From assembly GCA_949987565.1 (NCBI GenBank), contig OX465105.1, forward strand, positions 1,488,001 through 1,552,000: DNA of 64,000 nucleotides, read 5' to 3'. The notes below the pieces were generated by a model. The model was not told the origin of the DNA. It did no database searches and worked only from the letters and a program-made list of their open reading frames with translations. This document shows, one piece after another, positions 13,381 through 27,386 of this stretch. Position numbers and translations under genes: made by a program. This DNA is from Luidia sarsii (taxonomy: Eukaryota > Echinodermata > Asteroidea > Paxillosida > Luidiidae). Numbering within the stretch: the first letter of the stretch is position 1; each line of letters opens with the position of its first letter.

Positions 13381-14952
13381 CATGTCATGTTTTAATACCA
13401 CAATGCGCCTGGCTGCGATACACGTCTCTCTCCTGCCATGTCATGTTGCAATACCAGTATGCAACTGACTGTGATACACGTCACTCTCCTGCCATGTCAT
13501 GTTTCAATACCGCAATGAGCCTGACTGTGATACACGTCACTCCCCTGCCATGTCATGTTTCAATACCGCAATGCGCCTGACTGTGATAAACATCACTCTC
13601 CTGCCATATCATGTTTCAATACCGCAATGAGCCTGACTGTGATACACGTCACTCTCCTGCCATGTCATGTTTCAATACCGCAATGCGTCTGACTGTGATA
13701 AACATCACTCTCCTGCCATATCATGTTTCAATACCGCAATGAGCCTGATTGTGATACACGTCACTCTACTGCCATGTCATGTTTCAATACCACAATGAGC
13801 CTGACTGTGATACACGTCACTCTCCTGCCATGTCATGTTTCAATACCGCAATGCGCCTGACTGTGATACACGTCACTCTCCTGCCATGTCATGTTTCAAT
13901 ACTACAATGCGCCTGACTGTGATACACGTCACTCTCCTGCCATGTCATGTTTCAATACCACAATGCGCCTGACTGTGATACACGTCACTCTCCTGCCATG
14001 TCATGTTTCAATACCGCATTGCACTTGACTGTGATAAACATCACTCTCCTGCCATATCATGTTTCAATACTGCAATGAGCCTGACTGTGATACACGTCAC
14101 TCTTCTGCCATGTCATGTTTCAATACCGCAATGCGCCTGACTGTGATACACGTCACTCTCCTGCCATGTCATGTTTCAATACCACAATGAGCCTGACTGT
14201 GTTACACGTCACTCTCCTGCGATGTCATGTTTCAATACCGCAATGCGCCTGACTGTGATACACGTCACTCTCCTGCCATGTCATGTTTCAATACCGCAAT
14301 GTGCCTGACTGTGATACACGTCACTCTCCTGCCATGTCATGTTTCAATACTGCAATGAGACGGACTGTGATACACGTCACTTTCCTGCCATGTCATGTTT
14401 CAATACCGCAATGCGCCTGACTGTGATAAACATCACTCTCCTGCCATATCATATTTCAATACCACAATGAGCCTGACTGTGATACACGTCACTCTACTGC
14501 CATGTCATGTTTCAATACCGCAATGCGCCTGACTGTGATACACGTCACTCTCCTGCCATGTCATGTTTCAATACCGCAATGAGCCTGACTGTGATACAAG
14601 TCACTCACCTGCCATGTCATGTTTCAATACTACAATGCGCCTGACTGTGATACACGTCACCCTCCTGCCATGTCATGTTTCAATACCACAATGCGCCTGA
14701 CTGTGATACACGTCACTCTCCTGCCATGTCATGTTTCAATACCGCATTGCGCTTGACTGTGATACACGTCACTCTCCTGCCATATCATGTTTCAATACCG
14801 CAATGAGCCTGACTGGGATACACGTCACTCTCCTGCCATGTCATGTTTCAATACCGCATTGCGCTTGACTGTGATACATGTCACTCTCCTGCCATATCAT
14901 GTTTCAATACCGCAATGAGCCTGACTGTGATACACGTCACTCTCTTGCCATG

Positions 14953-15120
14953 TCATGTTTCAATACCGCAATGAGCCTGACTGTGATACACGTCACTCTC
15001 CTGCCATGTCATGTTTCAATACCGCAATGCGCCTGACTGTGATAAACATCACTCTCCTGCCATGTCATGTTTCAATACCGCATTGCGCTTGACTGTGATA
15101 AACATCACTCTCCTGCCATG
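14953..15120. repeat. 168-bp (three-monomer) tandem duplication, copy 1
   Basis: Three monomers (GAGCC; GCGCC with TAAACATC; CATTGCGCTTG with TAAACATC) are followed by the same three at 15,121-15,288. Bases 6,433-6,600 of the older large block have this set once. The copies differ at CTCTCCTG against CTCCCCTG and at the final CCATG against CCATA. Confidence 0.75.
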
Positions 15121-15288
15121 TCATGTTTCAATACCGCAATGAGCCTGACTGTGATACACGTCACTCCCCTGCCATGTCATGTTTCAATACCGCAATGCGC
15201 CTGACTGTGATAAACATCACTCTCCTGCCATGTCATGTTTCAATACCGCATTGCGCTTGACTGTGATAAACATCACTCTCCTGCCATA
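15121..15288. repeat. 168-bp tandem duplication, copy 2
   Basis: The second half of the three-monomer duplication. It keeps the CTCCCCTG and CCATA states found in the corresponding part of the first large block, so it looks like the original position. Confidence 0.7.
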
Positions 15289-16002
15289 TCATGTTTCAAT
15301 ACCGCAATGAGCCTGACTGTGATACACGTCACTCTCCTGACATGTCATGTTTCAATACCGCAATGCGCCTGACTGTGATACATGTCACTCTCCTGCCATG
15401 TCATGTTTCAATACCACAATGAGCCTGACTGTGTTACACGTCACTCTCCTGCGATGTCATGTTTCAATACCGCAATGCGCCTGACTGTGATACACGTCAC
15501 TCTCCTGCCATGTCATGTTTCAATACCGCAATGTGCCTGACTGTGATACACGTCACTCTCCTGCCATGTCATGTTTCAATACCGCAATGAGACTGACTGT
15601 GATACACTTCACTTTCCTGCCATGTCATGTTTCAATACCGCAATGCGCCTGACTGTGATACACGTCACTCTCCTGCCATGTCAAGTTTCAATACCACAAA
15701 GCGCCTGACTGTGATACACGTCACTCTCCTGCCATGTCTTGTTTTAATACCGCAATGCGCCAGACTGTGATACACGTCACTCTCCTGCCATGTCATGTTT
15801 CAATACCGCAATGAGACTGACTGTGATACACGTCACTTTCCTGCCATGTCATGTTACAATACCGCAATGCGCCTGACTGTGATACACGTCACTCTCCTGC
15901 CATGTCATGTTTCAATACCACAATGCGCCTGAGTGTGATACACGTCACTCTACTGCCATGTCATGTTTCAATACCGCAATGCGCCTGACTGTGATACACG
16001 TC

Positions 16003-17700
16003 TCTCTCCTGTCATGTCATGATTCAATACCACAATGCGCGTGACTGGGATACACGTCTCTCTCCTGTCATGTCATGTTTTAATACCACAATGCGCCTGG
16101 CTGCGATACACGTCTCTCTCCTGCCATGTCATGTTGCAATACCAGTATGCGCCTGACTGTGATACACGTCACTCTCCTGCCATGTCATGTTTCAATACCG
16201 CAATGAGCCTGACTGTGATACACGTCACTCCCCTGCCATGTCATGTTTCAATACCGCAATGCGCCTGACTGTGATAAACATCACTCTCCTGCCATATCAT
16301 GTTTCAATACCGCAATGAGCCTGACTGTGATACACGTCACTCTCCTGCCATGTCATGTTTCAATACCGCAATGCGTCTGACTGTGATAAACATCACTCTC
16401 CTGCCATATCATGTTTCAATACCGCAATGAGCCTGATTGTGATACACGTCACTCTACTGCCATGTCATGTTTCAATACCACAATGAGCCTGACTGTGATA
16501 CACGTCACTCTCCTGCCATGTCATGTTTCAATACCGCAATGCGCCTGACTGTGATACACGTCACTCTCCTGCCATGTCATGTTTCAATACTACAATGCGC
16601 CTGACTGTGATACACGTCACTCTCCTGCCATGTCATGTTTCAATACCACAATGCGCCTGACTGTGATACACGTCACTCTCCTGCCATGTCATGTTTCAAT
16701 ACCGCATTGCACTTGACTGTGATAAACATCACTCTCCTGCCATATCATGTTTCAATACTGCAATGAGCCTGACTGTGATACACGTCACTCTTCTGCCATG
16801 TCATGTTTCAATACCGCAATGCGCCTGACTGTGATACACGTCACTCTCCTGCCATGTCATGTTTCAATACCACAATGAGCCTGACTGTGTTACACGTCAC
16901 TCTCCTGCGATGTCATGTTTCAATACCGCAATGCGCCTGACTGTGATACACGTCACTCTCCTGCCATGTCATGTTTCAATACCGCAATGTGCCTGACTGT
17001 GATACACGTCACTCTCCTGCCATGTCATGTTTCAATACTGCAATGAGACGGACTGTGATACACGTCACTTTCCTGCCATGTCATGTTTCAATACCGCAAT
17101 GCGCCTGACTGTGATAAACATCACTCTCCTGCCATATCATATTTCAATACCACAATGAGCCTGACTGTGATACACGTCACTCTACTGCCATGTCATGTTT
17201 CAATACCGCAATGCGCCTGACTGTGATACACGTCACTCTCCTGCCATGTCATGTTTCAATACCGCAATGAGCCTGACTGTGATACAAGTCACTCACCTGC
17301 CATGTCATGTTTCAATACTACAATGCGCCTGACTGTGATACACGTCACCCTCCTGCCATGTCATGTTTCAATACCACAATGCGCCTGACTGTGATACACG
17401 TCACTCTCCTGCCATGTCATGTTTCAATACCGCATTGCGCTTGACTGTGATACACGTCACTCTCCTGCCATATCATGTTTCAATACCGCAATGAGCCTGA
17501 CTGGGATACACGTCACTCTCCTGCCATGTCATGTTTCAATACCGCATTGCGCTTGACTGTGATACACGTCACTCTCCTGCCATATCATGTTTCAATACCG
17601 CAATGAGCCTGACTGTGATACACGTCACTCTCTTGCCATGTCATGTTTCAATACCGCAATGAGCCTGACTGTGATACACGTCACTCCCCTGCCATGTCAT
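16003..17700. repeat. Further copy of the block seen at 13,315-15,012
   Basis: An offset of 2,688 bp (48 monomers) links this stretch to the preceding one. Shared marks include GACGGACTG (17,045 and 14,357), ACGTCACCCTCC (17,342 and 14,654) and GACTGGGATACACGTCAC (17,499 and 14,811). At 16,147 it has GCGCCTGACTG, as at 2,819, rather than the CAACTGACTG of 4,948 and 13,460, so it is not a simple copy of its neighbour. Confidence 0.75.
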
Positions 17701-19569
17701 GTTTCAATACCGCAATGCGCCTGACTGTGATAAACATCACTCTCCTGCCATATCATGTTTCAATACCGCAATGAGCCTGACTGTGATACACGTCACTCTT
17801 CTGCCATGTCATGTTTCAATACCACAATGTGCCTGACTGTGATACACGTCACTCTCCTGCCATGTCATGTTTCAATACCACAATGCGCCTGACTGTGATA
17901 CACGTCACTCTCCTGACATGTCATGTTTCAATACCGCAATGCGCCTGACTGTGATAAACATCACTCTCCTGCCATATCATGTTTCAATACCGCAATGAGC
18001 CTGACTGTGATACACGTCACTCTTCTGCCATGTCATGTTTCAATACCGCAATGCGCCTGACTGTGATACACGTCTCTCTCCTGCCATGTCATGTTTCAAT
18101 ACCGCAATGCGCCTGACTGTGATACACGTCACTCTCCTGCCATATCATGTTTCAATACCGCAATGAGCCTGACTGTGATACACGTCACTCTTCTGCCATG
18201 TCATGTTTCAATACCACAATGAGCCTGACTGTGATACACGTCACTCTCCTGCCATATCATGTTTCAATACCGCAATGTGCCTGACTGTAATAAACATAGC
18301 TCTCCTGCCATATCATGTTTCAATACCACAATGAGCCTGACTGTGATACACGTCACTCTCCTGCCATGTCATGTTTCAATACTACAATGCGCCTGACTGT
18401 GACACACGTCACTCTCCTGCCATGTCATGTTTCAATACCACAATGCGCCTGACTGTGATACACGTCACTCTCCTGACATGTCATGTTTCAATACCGCAAT
18501 GCGCCTGACTGTGATACACGTCACTCTCCTGCCATGTCATGTTTCAATACCACAATGAGCCTGACTGTGTTACACGTCACTCTCCTGCAATGTCATGTTT
18601 CAATACCGCAATGCGGCTGACTGTGATACACATCACTCTCCTGCCATGTCATGTTTCAATACCGCAATGTGCCTGACTGTGATACACGTCACTCTCCTGC
18701 CATGTCATGTTTCAATACCGCAATGAGACTGACTGTGATACACTTCACTTTCCTGCCATGTCATGTTTCAATACCGCAATGTGCCTGACTGTGATAAACA
18801 TCACTCTCCTGCCATATCATATTTCAATACCACAATGAGCCTGACTGTGATACACGTCACTCTACTGCCATGTCATGTTTCAATACCGCAATGCGCCTGA
18901 CTGTGATACACGTCATTCTACTGCCATGTCATGTTTCAATACCGCAATGCGCCTGACTGTGATACACGTCACTCTCCTGCCATGTCATGTTTCAATACCA
19001 CAATGAGCCTGACTGTGATACACGTCACTCTCCTGCGATATCATGTTTCAATACCGCAATGCACCTGACTGTGATACACGTCACTCTCCTGCCATGTCAT
19101 GTTTCAATACCACAATGAGCCTGACTGTGATACACGTCACTCTCCTGCTATGTCATGTTTCAATACCACAAAGCGCCTGACTGTGATACACGTCACTCTC
19201 CTGCCATGTCTTGTTTCAATACCGCAATGCGCCTGACTGTTACACACGTCACTCTCCTGCCATGTCTTGTTTCAATACCGCAATGCGCCTGACTGTGACA
19301 CACGTTACTCTCCTGCCATGTCATGTTTCAATACCGCAATGAGACTGACTGTGATACACGTCACTTTCCTGCCATGTCATGTTTCAATACCGCAATGCGC
19401 CTGACTGTGATAAACATCACTCTCCTGCCATATCATGTTTCAATACCGCAATGAGCCTGACTGTGATACACGTCTCTCTCCTGCCATGTCATGTTTCAAT
19501 ACCGCAATGCGCCTGACTGTGATACACGTCTCTCTCCTGCCATGTCATGTTTCAATACCACAATGTGCC
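17701..19569. repeat. Mosaic stretch related to 24,025-25,330
   Basis: About 33 monomers of mixed type. The monomer reading CTGTAATAAACATAGC at 18,257 recurs at 24,081 (offset 5,824 bp, 104 monomers), and GCGGCTGACTG (18,614) recurs at 24,438 and 24,886. Further right, GCACCTGACTG (19,061) matches 25,333 with a further 448 bp, which equals the tandem duplication at 24,301. No gene is present. Confidence 0.65.
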
Positions 19570-21697
19570 TGACTGTGATACACGTCACTCTCCTGCCATG
19601 TCATGTTTCAATACCGCAATGAGACTGACTGTGATACACGTCTCTCTCCTGCCATGTCATGTTTCAATACCGCAATGCGCCTGACTGTGATACACGTCTC
19701 TCTCCTGCCATGTCATGTTTCAATACCGCAATGCGCCTGACTGTGATACACGTCACTCTCCTGCCATATCATGTTTCAATACCACAATGTGCCTGACTGT
19801 GATGCACGTCACTCTCCTGCCATGTCATGTTTCAATACCGCAATGAGACTGACTGTGATACACGTCACTTTCCTGCCATGTCATGTTTCAATACCGCAAT
19901 GCGCCTGACTGTGATAAACATCACTCTCCTGCCATATCATGTTTCAATACCACAATGAGCCTGACTGTGATACACGTCACTCTCCTGTCATGTCATGTTT
20001 CAATACCGCAATGCGTCTGACTGTGATACACGTCTCTCTCCTGTCATGTCATGATTCAATACCACAATGCGCCTGACTAGGATACACGTCTCTCTCCTGT
20101 CATGTCATGATTCAATACCACAATGCGCGTGACTGGGATACACGTCTCTCTCCTGTCATGTCATGTTTTAATACTACAATGCGCCTGGCTGCGATACACG
20201 TCTCTCTCCTGCCATGTCATGTTGCAATACCAGTATGCGCCTGACTGTGATACACGTCACTCTCCTGCCATGTCATGTTTCAATACCGCAATGAGCCTGA
20301 CTGTGATACACGTCACTCCCCTGCCATGTCATGTTTCAATACCGCAATGCGCCAGACTGTGATAAACATCACTCTCCTGCCATATCATGTTTCAATATCG
20401 CAATGAGCCTGACTGTGATACACGTCACTCTCCTGACATGTCATGTTTCAATACCACAATGAGCCTGACTGTGATACACGTCACTCTCCTGCCATGTCAT
20501 GTTTCAATACCGCAATGAGCCTGACTGTGATAAACATCACTCTCCTGTCATATCATGTTTCAATACCGCAATGAGCCTGATTGTGATATACGTCACTCTA
20601 CTGCCATGTCATGTTTCAATACCACAATGAGCCTGACTGTGATACACGTCACTCTCCTGCCATGTCATGTTTCAATACCGCAATGCGCCTGACTGTGATA
20701 CACGTCACTCTCCTGCCATGTCATGTTTCAATACTACAATGCGCCTGACTGTGATACACGTCACTCTCCTGCCATGTCATGTTTCAATACCACAATGCGC
20801 CTGACTGTGATACACGTCACTCTCCTGCCATGTCATGTTTCAATACCGCATTGCACTTGACTGTGATAAACATCACTCTCCTGCCATATCATGTTTCAAT
20901 ACTGCAATGAGCCTGACTGTGATACACGTCACTCTCCTGCCATGTCATGTTTCAATACCGCAATGCGCCTGACTGTGATACACGTCACTCTCCTGCCATG
21001 TCATGTTTCAATACCACAATGAGCCTGACTGTGTTACACGTCACTCTCCTGCGATGTCATGTTTCAATACCGCAATGCGCCTGACTGTGATACACGTCAC
21101 TCTCCTGCCATGTCATGTTTCAATACCGCAATGTGCCTGACTGTGATACACGTCACTCTCCTGCCATGTCATGTTTCAATACTGCAATGAGACGGACTGT
21201 GATACACGTCACTTTCCTGCCATGTCATGTTTCAATACCGCAATGCGCCTGACTGTGATAAACATCACTCTCCTGCCATATCATATTTCAATACCACAAT
21301 GAGCCTGACTGTGATACACGTCACTCTACTGCCATGTCATGTTTCAATACCGCAATGCGCCTGACTGTGATACACGTCACTCTCCTGCCATGTCATGTTT
21401 CAATACCGCAATGAGCCTGACTGTGATACAAGTCACTCACCTGCCATGTCATGTTTCAATACTACAATGCGCCTGACTGTGATACACGTCACTCTCCTGC
21501 CATGTCATGTTTCAATACCACAATGCGCCTGACTGTGATACACGTCACTCTCCTGCCATGTCATGTTTCAATACCGCATTGCGCTTGACTGTGATACACG
21601 TCACTCTCCTGCCATATCATGTTTCAATACCGCAATGAGCCTGACTGGGATACACGTCACTCTCCTGCCATGTCATGTTTCAATACCGCATTGCGCT
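19570..21697. repeat. 2,128-bp (38-monomer) tandem duplication, copy 1
   Basis: Matches 21,698-23,825 in order, with identity continuing to about 21,727/23,855. Private differences include GATGCACGTC at 19,801, GACTAGGATAC near 20,077 and AATACTACAATG near 20,171, where copy 2 has the usual bases. The pair is recent on the scale of the array. Confidence 0.8.
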
Positions 21698-23855
21698 TGA
21701 CTGTGATACACGTCACTCTCCTGCCATGTCATGTTTCAATACCGCAATGAGACTGACTGTGATACACGTCTCTCTCCTGCCATGTCATGTTTCAATACCG
21801 CAATGCGCCTGACTGTGATACACGTCTCTCTCCTGCCATGTCATGTTTCAATACCGCAATGCGCCTGACTGTGATACACGTCACTCTCCTGCCATATCAT
21901 GTTTCAATACCACAATGTGCCTGACTGTGATACACGTCACTCTCCTGCCATGTCATGTTTCAATACCGCAATGAGACTGACTGTGATACACGTCACTTTC
22001 CTGCCATGTCATGTTTCAATACCGCAATGCGCCTGACTGTGATAAACATCACTCTCCTGCCATATCATGTTTCAATACCACAATGAGCCTGACTGTGATA
22101 CACGTCACTCTCCTGTCATGTCATGTTTCAATACCGCAATGCGTCTGACTGTGATACACGTCTCTCTCCTGTCATGTCATGATTCAATACCACAATGCGC
22201 CTGACTGGGATACACGTCTCTCTCCTGTCATGTCATGATTCAATACCACAATGCGCGTGACTGGGATACACGTCTCTCTCCTGTCATGTCATGTTTTAAT
22301 ACCACAATGCGCCTGGCTGCGATACACGTCTCTCTCCTGCCATGTCATGTTGCAATACCAGTATGCGCCTGACTGTGATACACGTCACTCTCCTGCCATG
22401 TCATGTTTCAATACCGCAATGAGCCTGACTGTGATACACGTCACTCCCCTGCCATGTCATGTTTCAATACCGCAATGCGCCAGACTGTGATAAACATCAC
22501 TCTCCTGCCATATCATGTTTCAATACCGCAATGAGCCTGACTGTGATACACGTCACTCTCCTGACATGTCATGTTTCAATACCACAATGAGCCTGACTGT
22601 GATACACGTCACTCTCCTGCCATGTCATGTTTCAATACCGCAATGAGCCTGACTGTGATAAACATCACTCTCCTGTCATATCATGTTTCAATACCGCAAT
22701 GAGCCTGATTGTGATATACGTCACTCTACTGCCATGTCATGTTTCAATACCACAATGAGCCTGACTGTGATACACGTCACTCTCCTGCCATGTCATGTTT
22801 CAATACCGCAATGCGCCTGACTGTGATACACGTCACTCTCCTGCCATGTCATGTTTCAATACTACAATGCGCCTGACTGTGATACACGTCACTCTCCTGC
22901 CATGTCATGTTTCAATACCACAATGCGCCTGACTGTGATACACGTCACTCTCCTGCCATGTCATGTTTCAATACCGCATTGCACTTGACTGTGATAAACA
23001 TCACTCTCCTGCCATATCATGTTTCAATACTGCAATGAGCCTGACTGTGATACACGTCACTCTCCTGCCATGTCATGTTTCAATACCGCAATGCGCCTGA
23101 CTGTGATACACGTCACTCTCCTGCCATGTCATGTTTCAATACCACAATGAGCCTGACTGTGTTACACGTCACTCTCCTGCGATGTCATGTTTCAATACCG
23201 CAATGCGCCTGACTGTGATACACGTCACTCTCCTGCCATGTCATGTTTCAATACCGCAATGTGCCTGACTGTGATACACGTCACTCTCCTGCCATGTCAT
23301 GTTTCAATACTGCAATGAGACGGACTGTGATACACGTCACTTTCCTGCCATGTCATGTTTCAATACCGCAATGCGCCTGACTGTGATAAACATCACTCTC
23401 CTGCCATATCATATTTCAATACCACAATGAGCCTGACTGTGATACACGTCACTCTACTGCCATGTCATGTTTCAATACCGCAATGCGCCTGACTGTGATA
23501 CACGTCACTCTCCTGCCATGTCATGTTTCAATACCGCAATGAGCCTGACTGTGATACAAGTCACTCACCTGCCATGTCATGTTTCAATACTACAATGCGC
23601 CTGACTGTGATACACGTCACTCTCCTGCCATGTCATGTTTCAATACCACAATGCGCCTGACTGTGATACACGTCACTCTCCTGCCATGTCATGTTTCAAT
23701 ACCGCATTGCGCTTGACTGTGATACACGTCACTCTCCTGCCATATCATGTTTCAATACCGCAATGAGCCTGACTGGGATACACGTCACTCTCCTGCCATG
23801 TCATGTTTCAATACCGCATTGCGCTTGACTGTGATACACGTCACTCTCCTGCCAT
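21698..23855. repeat. 2,128-bp tandem duplication, copy 2
   Basis: The partner of 19,570-21,697. The junction lies just before the GAGACTGACTG monomer at 21,725, which follows a CATTGCGCTTG monomer here but a GTGCC monomer in copy 1. From about 23,850 the copies part: CCATATC then GAGCC here, CCATGTC then GAGACTG at the end of copy 1. Confidence 0.8.
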
Positions 23856-24300
23856 ATCATGTTTCAATACCGCAATGAGCCTGACTGTGATACACGTCAC
23901 TCTCTTGCCATGTCATGTTTCAATACCGCAATGAGCCTGACTGTGATACACGTCACTCCCCTGCCATGTCATGTTTCAATACCGCAATGCGCCTGACTGT
24001 GATAAACATCACTCTCCTGCCATATCATGTTTCAATACCACAATGAGCCTGACTGTGATACACGTCACTCTCCTGCCATATCATGTTTCAATACCGCAAT
24101 GTGCCTGACTGTAATAAACATAGCTCTCCTGCCATATCATGTTTCAATACCACAATGAGCCTGACTGTGATACACGTCACTCTCCTGCCATGTCATGTTT
24201 CAATACTACAATGCGCCTGACTGTGACACACGTCACTCTCCTGCCATGTCATGTTTCAATACCACAATGCGCCTGACTGTGATACACGTCACTCTCCTGA

Positions 24301-24748
24301 CATGTCATGTTTCAATACCGCAATGCGCCTGACTGTGATACACGTCACTCTCCTGCCATGTCATGTTTCAATACCACAATGAGCCTGACTGTGTTACACG
24401 TCACTCTCCTGCAATGTCATGTTTCAATACCGCAATGCGGCTGACTGTGATACACTTCACTCTCCTGCCATGTCATGTTTCAATACCGCAATGTGCCTGA
24501 CTGTGATACACGTCACTCTCCTGCCATGTCATGTTTCAATACCGCAATGAGACTGACTGTGATACACTTCACTTTCCTGCCATGTCATGTTTCAATACCG
24601 CAATGCGCCTGACTGTGATAAACATCACTCTCCTGCCATATCATATTTCAATACCACAATGAGCCTGACTGTGATACACGTCACTCTACTGCCATGTCAT
24701 GTTTCAATACCGCAATGCGCCTGACTATGATACACGTCATTCTACTGC
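24301..24748. repeat. 448-bp (eight-monomer) tandem duplication, copy 1
   Basis: Eight monomers including GTGTTACACG, CTGCAATG, GCGGCTGACTG, ACACTTCACTTTCC and CTGACTATGATACACGTCATTC are repeated at 24,749-25,196. The left edge is fixed by CTGA against CTGC just before 24,301 and 24,749. I found no difference between the copies. The related stretch at 18,481-18,930 has the set once. Confidence 0.85.
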
Positions 24749-25196
24749 CATGTCATGTTTCAATACCGCAATGCGCCTGACTGTGATACACGTCACTCTC
24801 CTGCCATGTCATGTTTCAATACCACAATGAGCCTGACTGTGTTACACGTCACTCTCCTGCAATGTCATGTTTCAATACCGCAATGCGGCTGACTGTGATA
24901 CACTTCACTCTCCTGCCATGTCATGTTTCAATACCGCAATGTGCCTGACTGTGATACACGTCACTCTCCTGCCATGTCATGTTTCAATACCGCAATGAGA
25001 CTGACTGTGATACACTTCACTTTCCTGCCATGTCATGTTTCAATACCGCAATGCGCCTGACTGTGATAAACATCACTCTCCTGCCATATCATATTTCAAT
25101 ACCACAATGAGCCTGACTGTGATACACGTCACTCTACTGCCATGTCATGTTTCAATACCGCAATGCGCCTGACTATGATACACGTCATTCTACTGC
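24749..25196. repeat. 448-bp tandem duplication, copy 2
   Basis: The partner of 24,301-24,748; the last shared state before divergence is GTGT/GTGA near 24,843/25,291. It closes the left domain. Confidence 0.85.
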
Positions 25197-25868
25197 CATG
25201 TCATGTTTCAATACCGCAATGCGCCTGACTGTGATACACGTCACTCTCCTGCCATGTCATGTTTCAATACCACAATGAGCCTGACTGTGATACACGTCAC
25301 TCTCCTGCGATGTCATGTTTCAATACCGCAATGCACCTGACTGTGATACACGTCACTCTCCTGCCATGTCATGTTTCAATACCACAATGAGCCTGACTGT
25401 GATACACGTCACTCTCCTGCGATGTCATGTTTCAATACCGCAATGCGCCTGACTGTGATACACGTCTCTCTCCTGTCATGTCATGTTTCAATACCACAAT
25501 GCGCCTGACTGGGATACACGTCTCTCTCCTGCCACGTCATGTTTCAATACCACAATGCGCCTGACTGCGATACACGTCACTCTCCTGCCATATCATGTTT
25601 CAATACCGCAATGCGCCTGAGTGTGATACACGTCACTCTCCTGCCATGTCATGTTTCAATACCGCAATGCGCCTGACTGTGATACACGTCACTCTCCTGC
25701 CATGTCATGTTTCAATACCACAATGAGCCTGACTGTGATACACGTCACTCTCCTGCCATGTCATGTTTCAATACCGCAATGCGCCTGACTGTGATACACG
25801 TCACTCTCCTGCCATGTCATGTTTCAATACCACAATGAGCCTGACTGTGATACACGTCACTCTCCTGC

Positions 25869-26316
25869 CATATCATGTTTCAATACCGCAATGAGACTGA
25901 CTGTGATACACGTCACTTTCCTGCCATGTCATGTTTCAATACCGCAATGCGCCTGACTGTGATACACGTCACTTTCCTGCCATATCATATTTCAATACCA
26001 CAATGAGCCTGACTGTGATACACGTCACTCTACTGCCATGTCATGTTTTAATACCGCAATGCGCCTGACTGTGATACACGTCACTCTCCTGCCATATCAT
26101 GTTTCAATACCGCAATGAGACTGACTGTGATACACATCACTTTCCTGCCATGTCATGTTTCAATACCGCAATGCGCCTGACTGTGATACACGTCACTTTC
26201 CTGCCATATCATATTTCAATACCACAATGAGCCTGACTGTGATACACGTCACTCTACTGCCATGTCATGTTTCAATACCGCAATGAGCCTGACTGTGATA
26301 CAAGTCACTCTCCTGC
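25869..26316. repeat. Local 224-bp (four-monomer) tandem duplication
   Basis: The run GAGACTG with TCACTTTCC, GCGCC with TCACTTTCC and CCATATCATATTTC, then GAGCC with CTCTACTGCC occurs at about 25,869-26,092 and again from about 26,093. The copies differ at ACACGTCACTTT against ACACATCACTTT and at TTTTAATACC against TTTCAATACC. Confidence 0.65.
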
Positions 26317-27386
26317 CATGTCATGTTTCAATACCACAATGCGCCTGACTGTGATACACGTCACTCTCCTGCAATGTCATGTTTCAATACCGCAATGCGC
26401 CTGACTATGATACACGTCACTCTCCTGCCATGTCATGTTTCAATACCGCAATGAGCCTGACTGTGATACAAGTCACTCTCCTGCCATGTCATGTTTCAAT
26501 ACCGCAATGCGCCTGACTGTGATACAAGTCACTCTCCTGCAATGTCATGTTTCAATACCACAATGCGCCAGATTGTGATACAAGTCACTCTCCTGCCATG
26601 TCATGTTTCAATACCGCAATGAGCCTGACTGTGATACACGTCACTCTCCTGCCATGTCATGTTTCAATACCGCAATGCGCCTGACTGTGATACACGTCAC
26701 TCTCCTGCCATGTCATGTTTCAATACCGCAATGAGCCTGACTGTGATACACGTCACTCTCCTACCATGTTATGTTTCAATACCGCAATGCGCCTGACTGT
26801 GATACACGTCACTCTCCTACCATGTCATGTTTCAATACCGCAATGCGCCTGACTGTGATACACGTCACTCTCCTGCCATGTCATGTTTCAATACCGCAAT
26901 GCGCCTGACTGTGATACACGTCACTCTCCTGCCATGTCATGTTTCAATACCGCAATGCGCCTGACTGTGATACACGTCACTCTCCTGCCATGTCATGTTT
27001 CAATACCGCATTGCGCCTGACTGTGATAAACATAGCTCTCCTGCCATATCATGTTTCAATACCACAATGAGCCTGACTGTGATACACGTCACTCTCCTGC
27101 CATGTCATGTTTCAATACCACAATGCGTGCGACTGTGATACATGTCACTCTCCTGCCATGTCATGTTTCAATACCACAATGCGCCTGACTGTGATACACG
27201 TCATTCTACTGCCATGTCATGTTTCAATACCGCAATGCGCCTGACTGTGATACACGTCACTCTCCTGCCATGTCATGTTTCAATACCACAATGAGCCTGA
27301 CTGTGATACACGTCACTCTCCTGCGATGTCATGTTTCAATACCGCAATGCGCCTGTCTGTGATACACGTCACTCTCCTGCCATGTC

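Larger units (their letters stand above)
7729..16002. repeat. Large block, copy 2 of 2 (partner 1-7,322)
   Basis: The copy follows bases 1-7,322 in order but is 952 bp longer. It lacks one monomer near 10,305 (the GAGTGTG monomer present near 2,577), has an 840-bp tandem duplication (11,701-13,380), and a three-monomer duplication (14,953-15,288). The net change of 17 monomers accounts exactly for the length difference. A few private substitutions are seen, for example ACATGTCAC at 14,876 where copy 1 has ACACGTCAC. Confidence 0.85.
1..25256. repeat. Left domain: TAAACATCAC/CCATA monomer subfamily
   Basis: This third of the array is set apart by a recurrent variant monomer in which TACACGTCAC reads TAAACATCAC and the closing CCATG reads CCATA, the changes travelling together (first clear case 113-168). 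GAGCC in place of GCGCC, CATTGCGCTTG, and ATATTTCAAT after CCATATC are also frequent. The last TAAACATCAC monomers lie near 25,070. To the right only TAAACATAGC or TAAACGTC relatives occur. All monomers here are 56 bp. No gene lies in the domain. Confidence 0.8.

Noticed and set aside
2707..22490. Seven plus-strand open frames of 77-79 codons rich in Cys, His and Ser
   Set aside because: They are the satellite read through three successive frames and end at the consensus TGA. They appear only where a GGCTGCGATAC monomer lacks the stop doublet. No ribosome-binding or promoter context, and the copies are just copies of the array.
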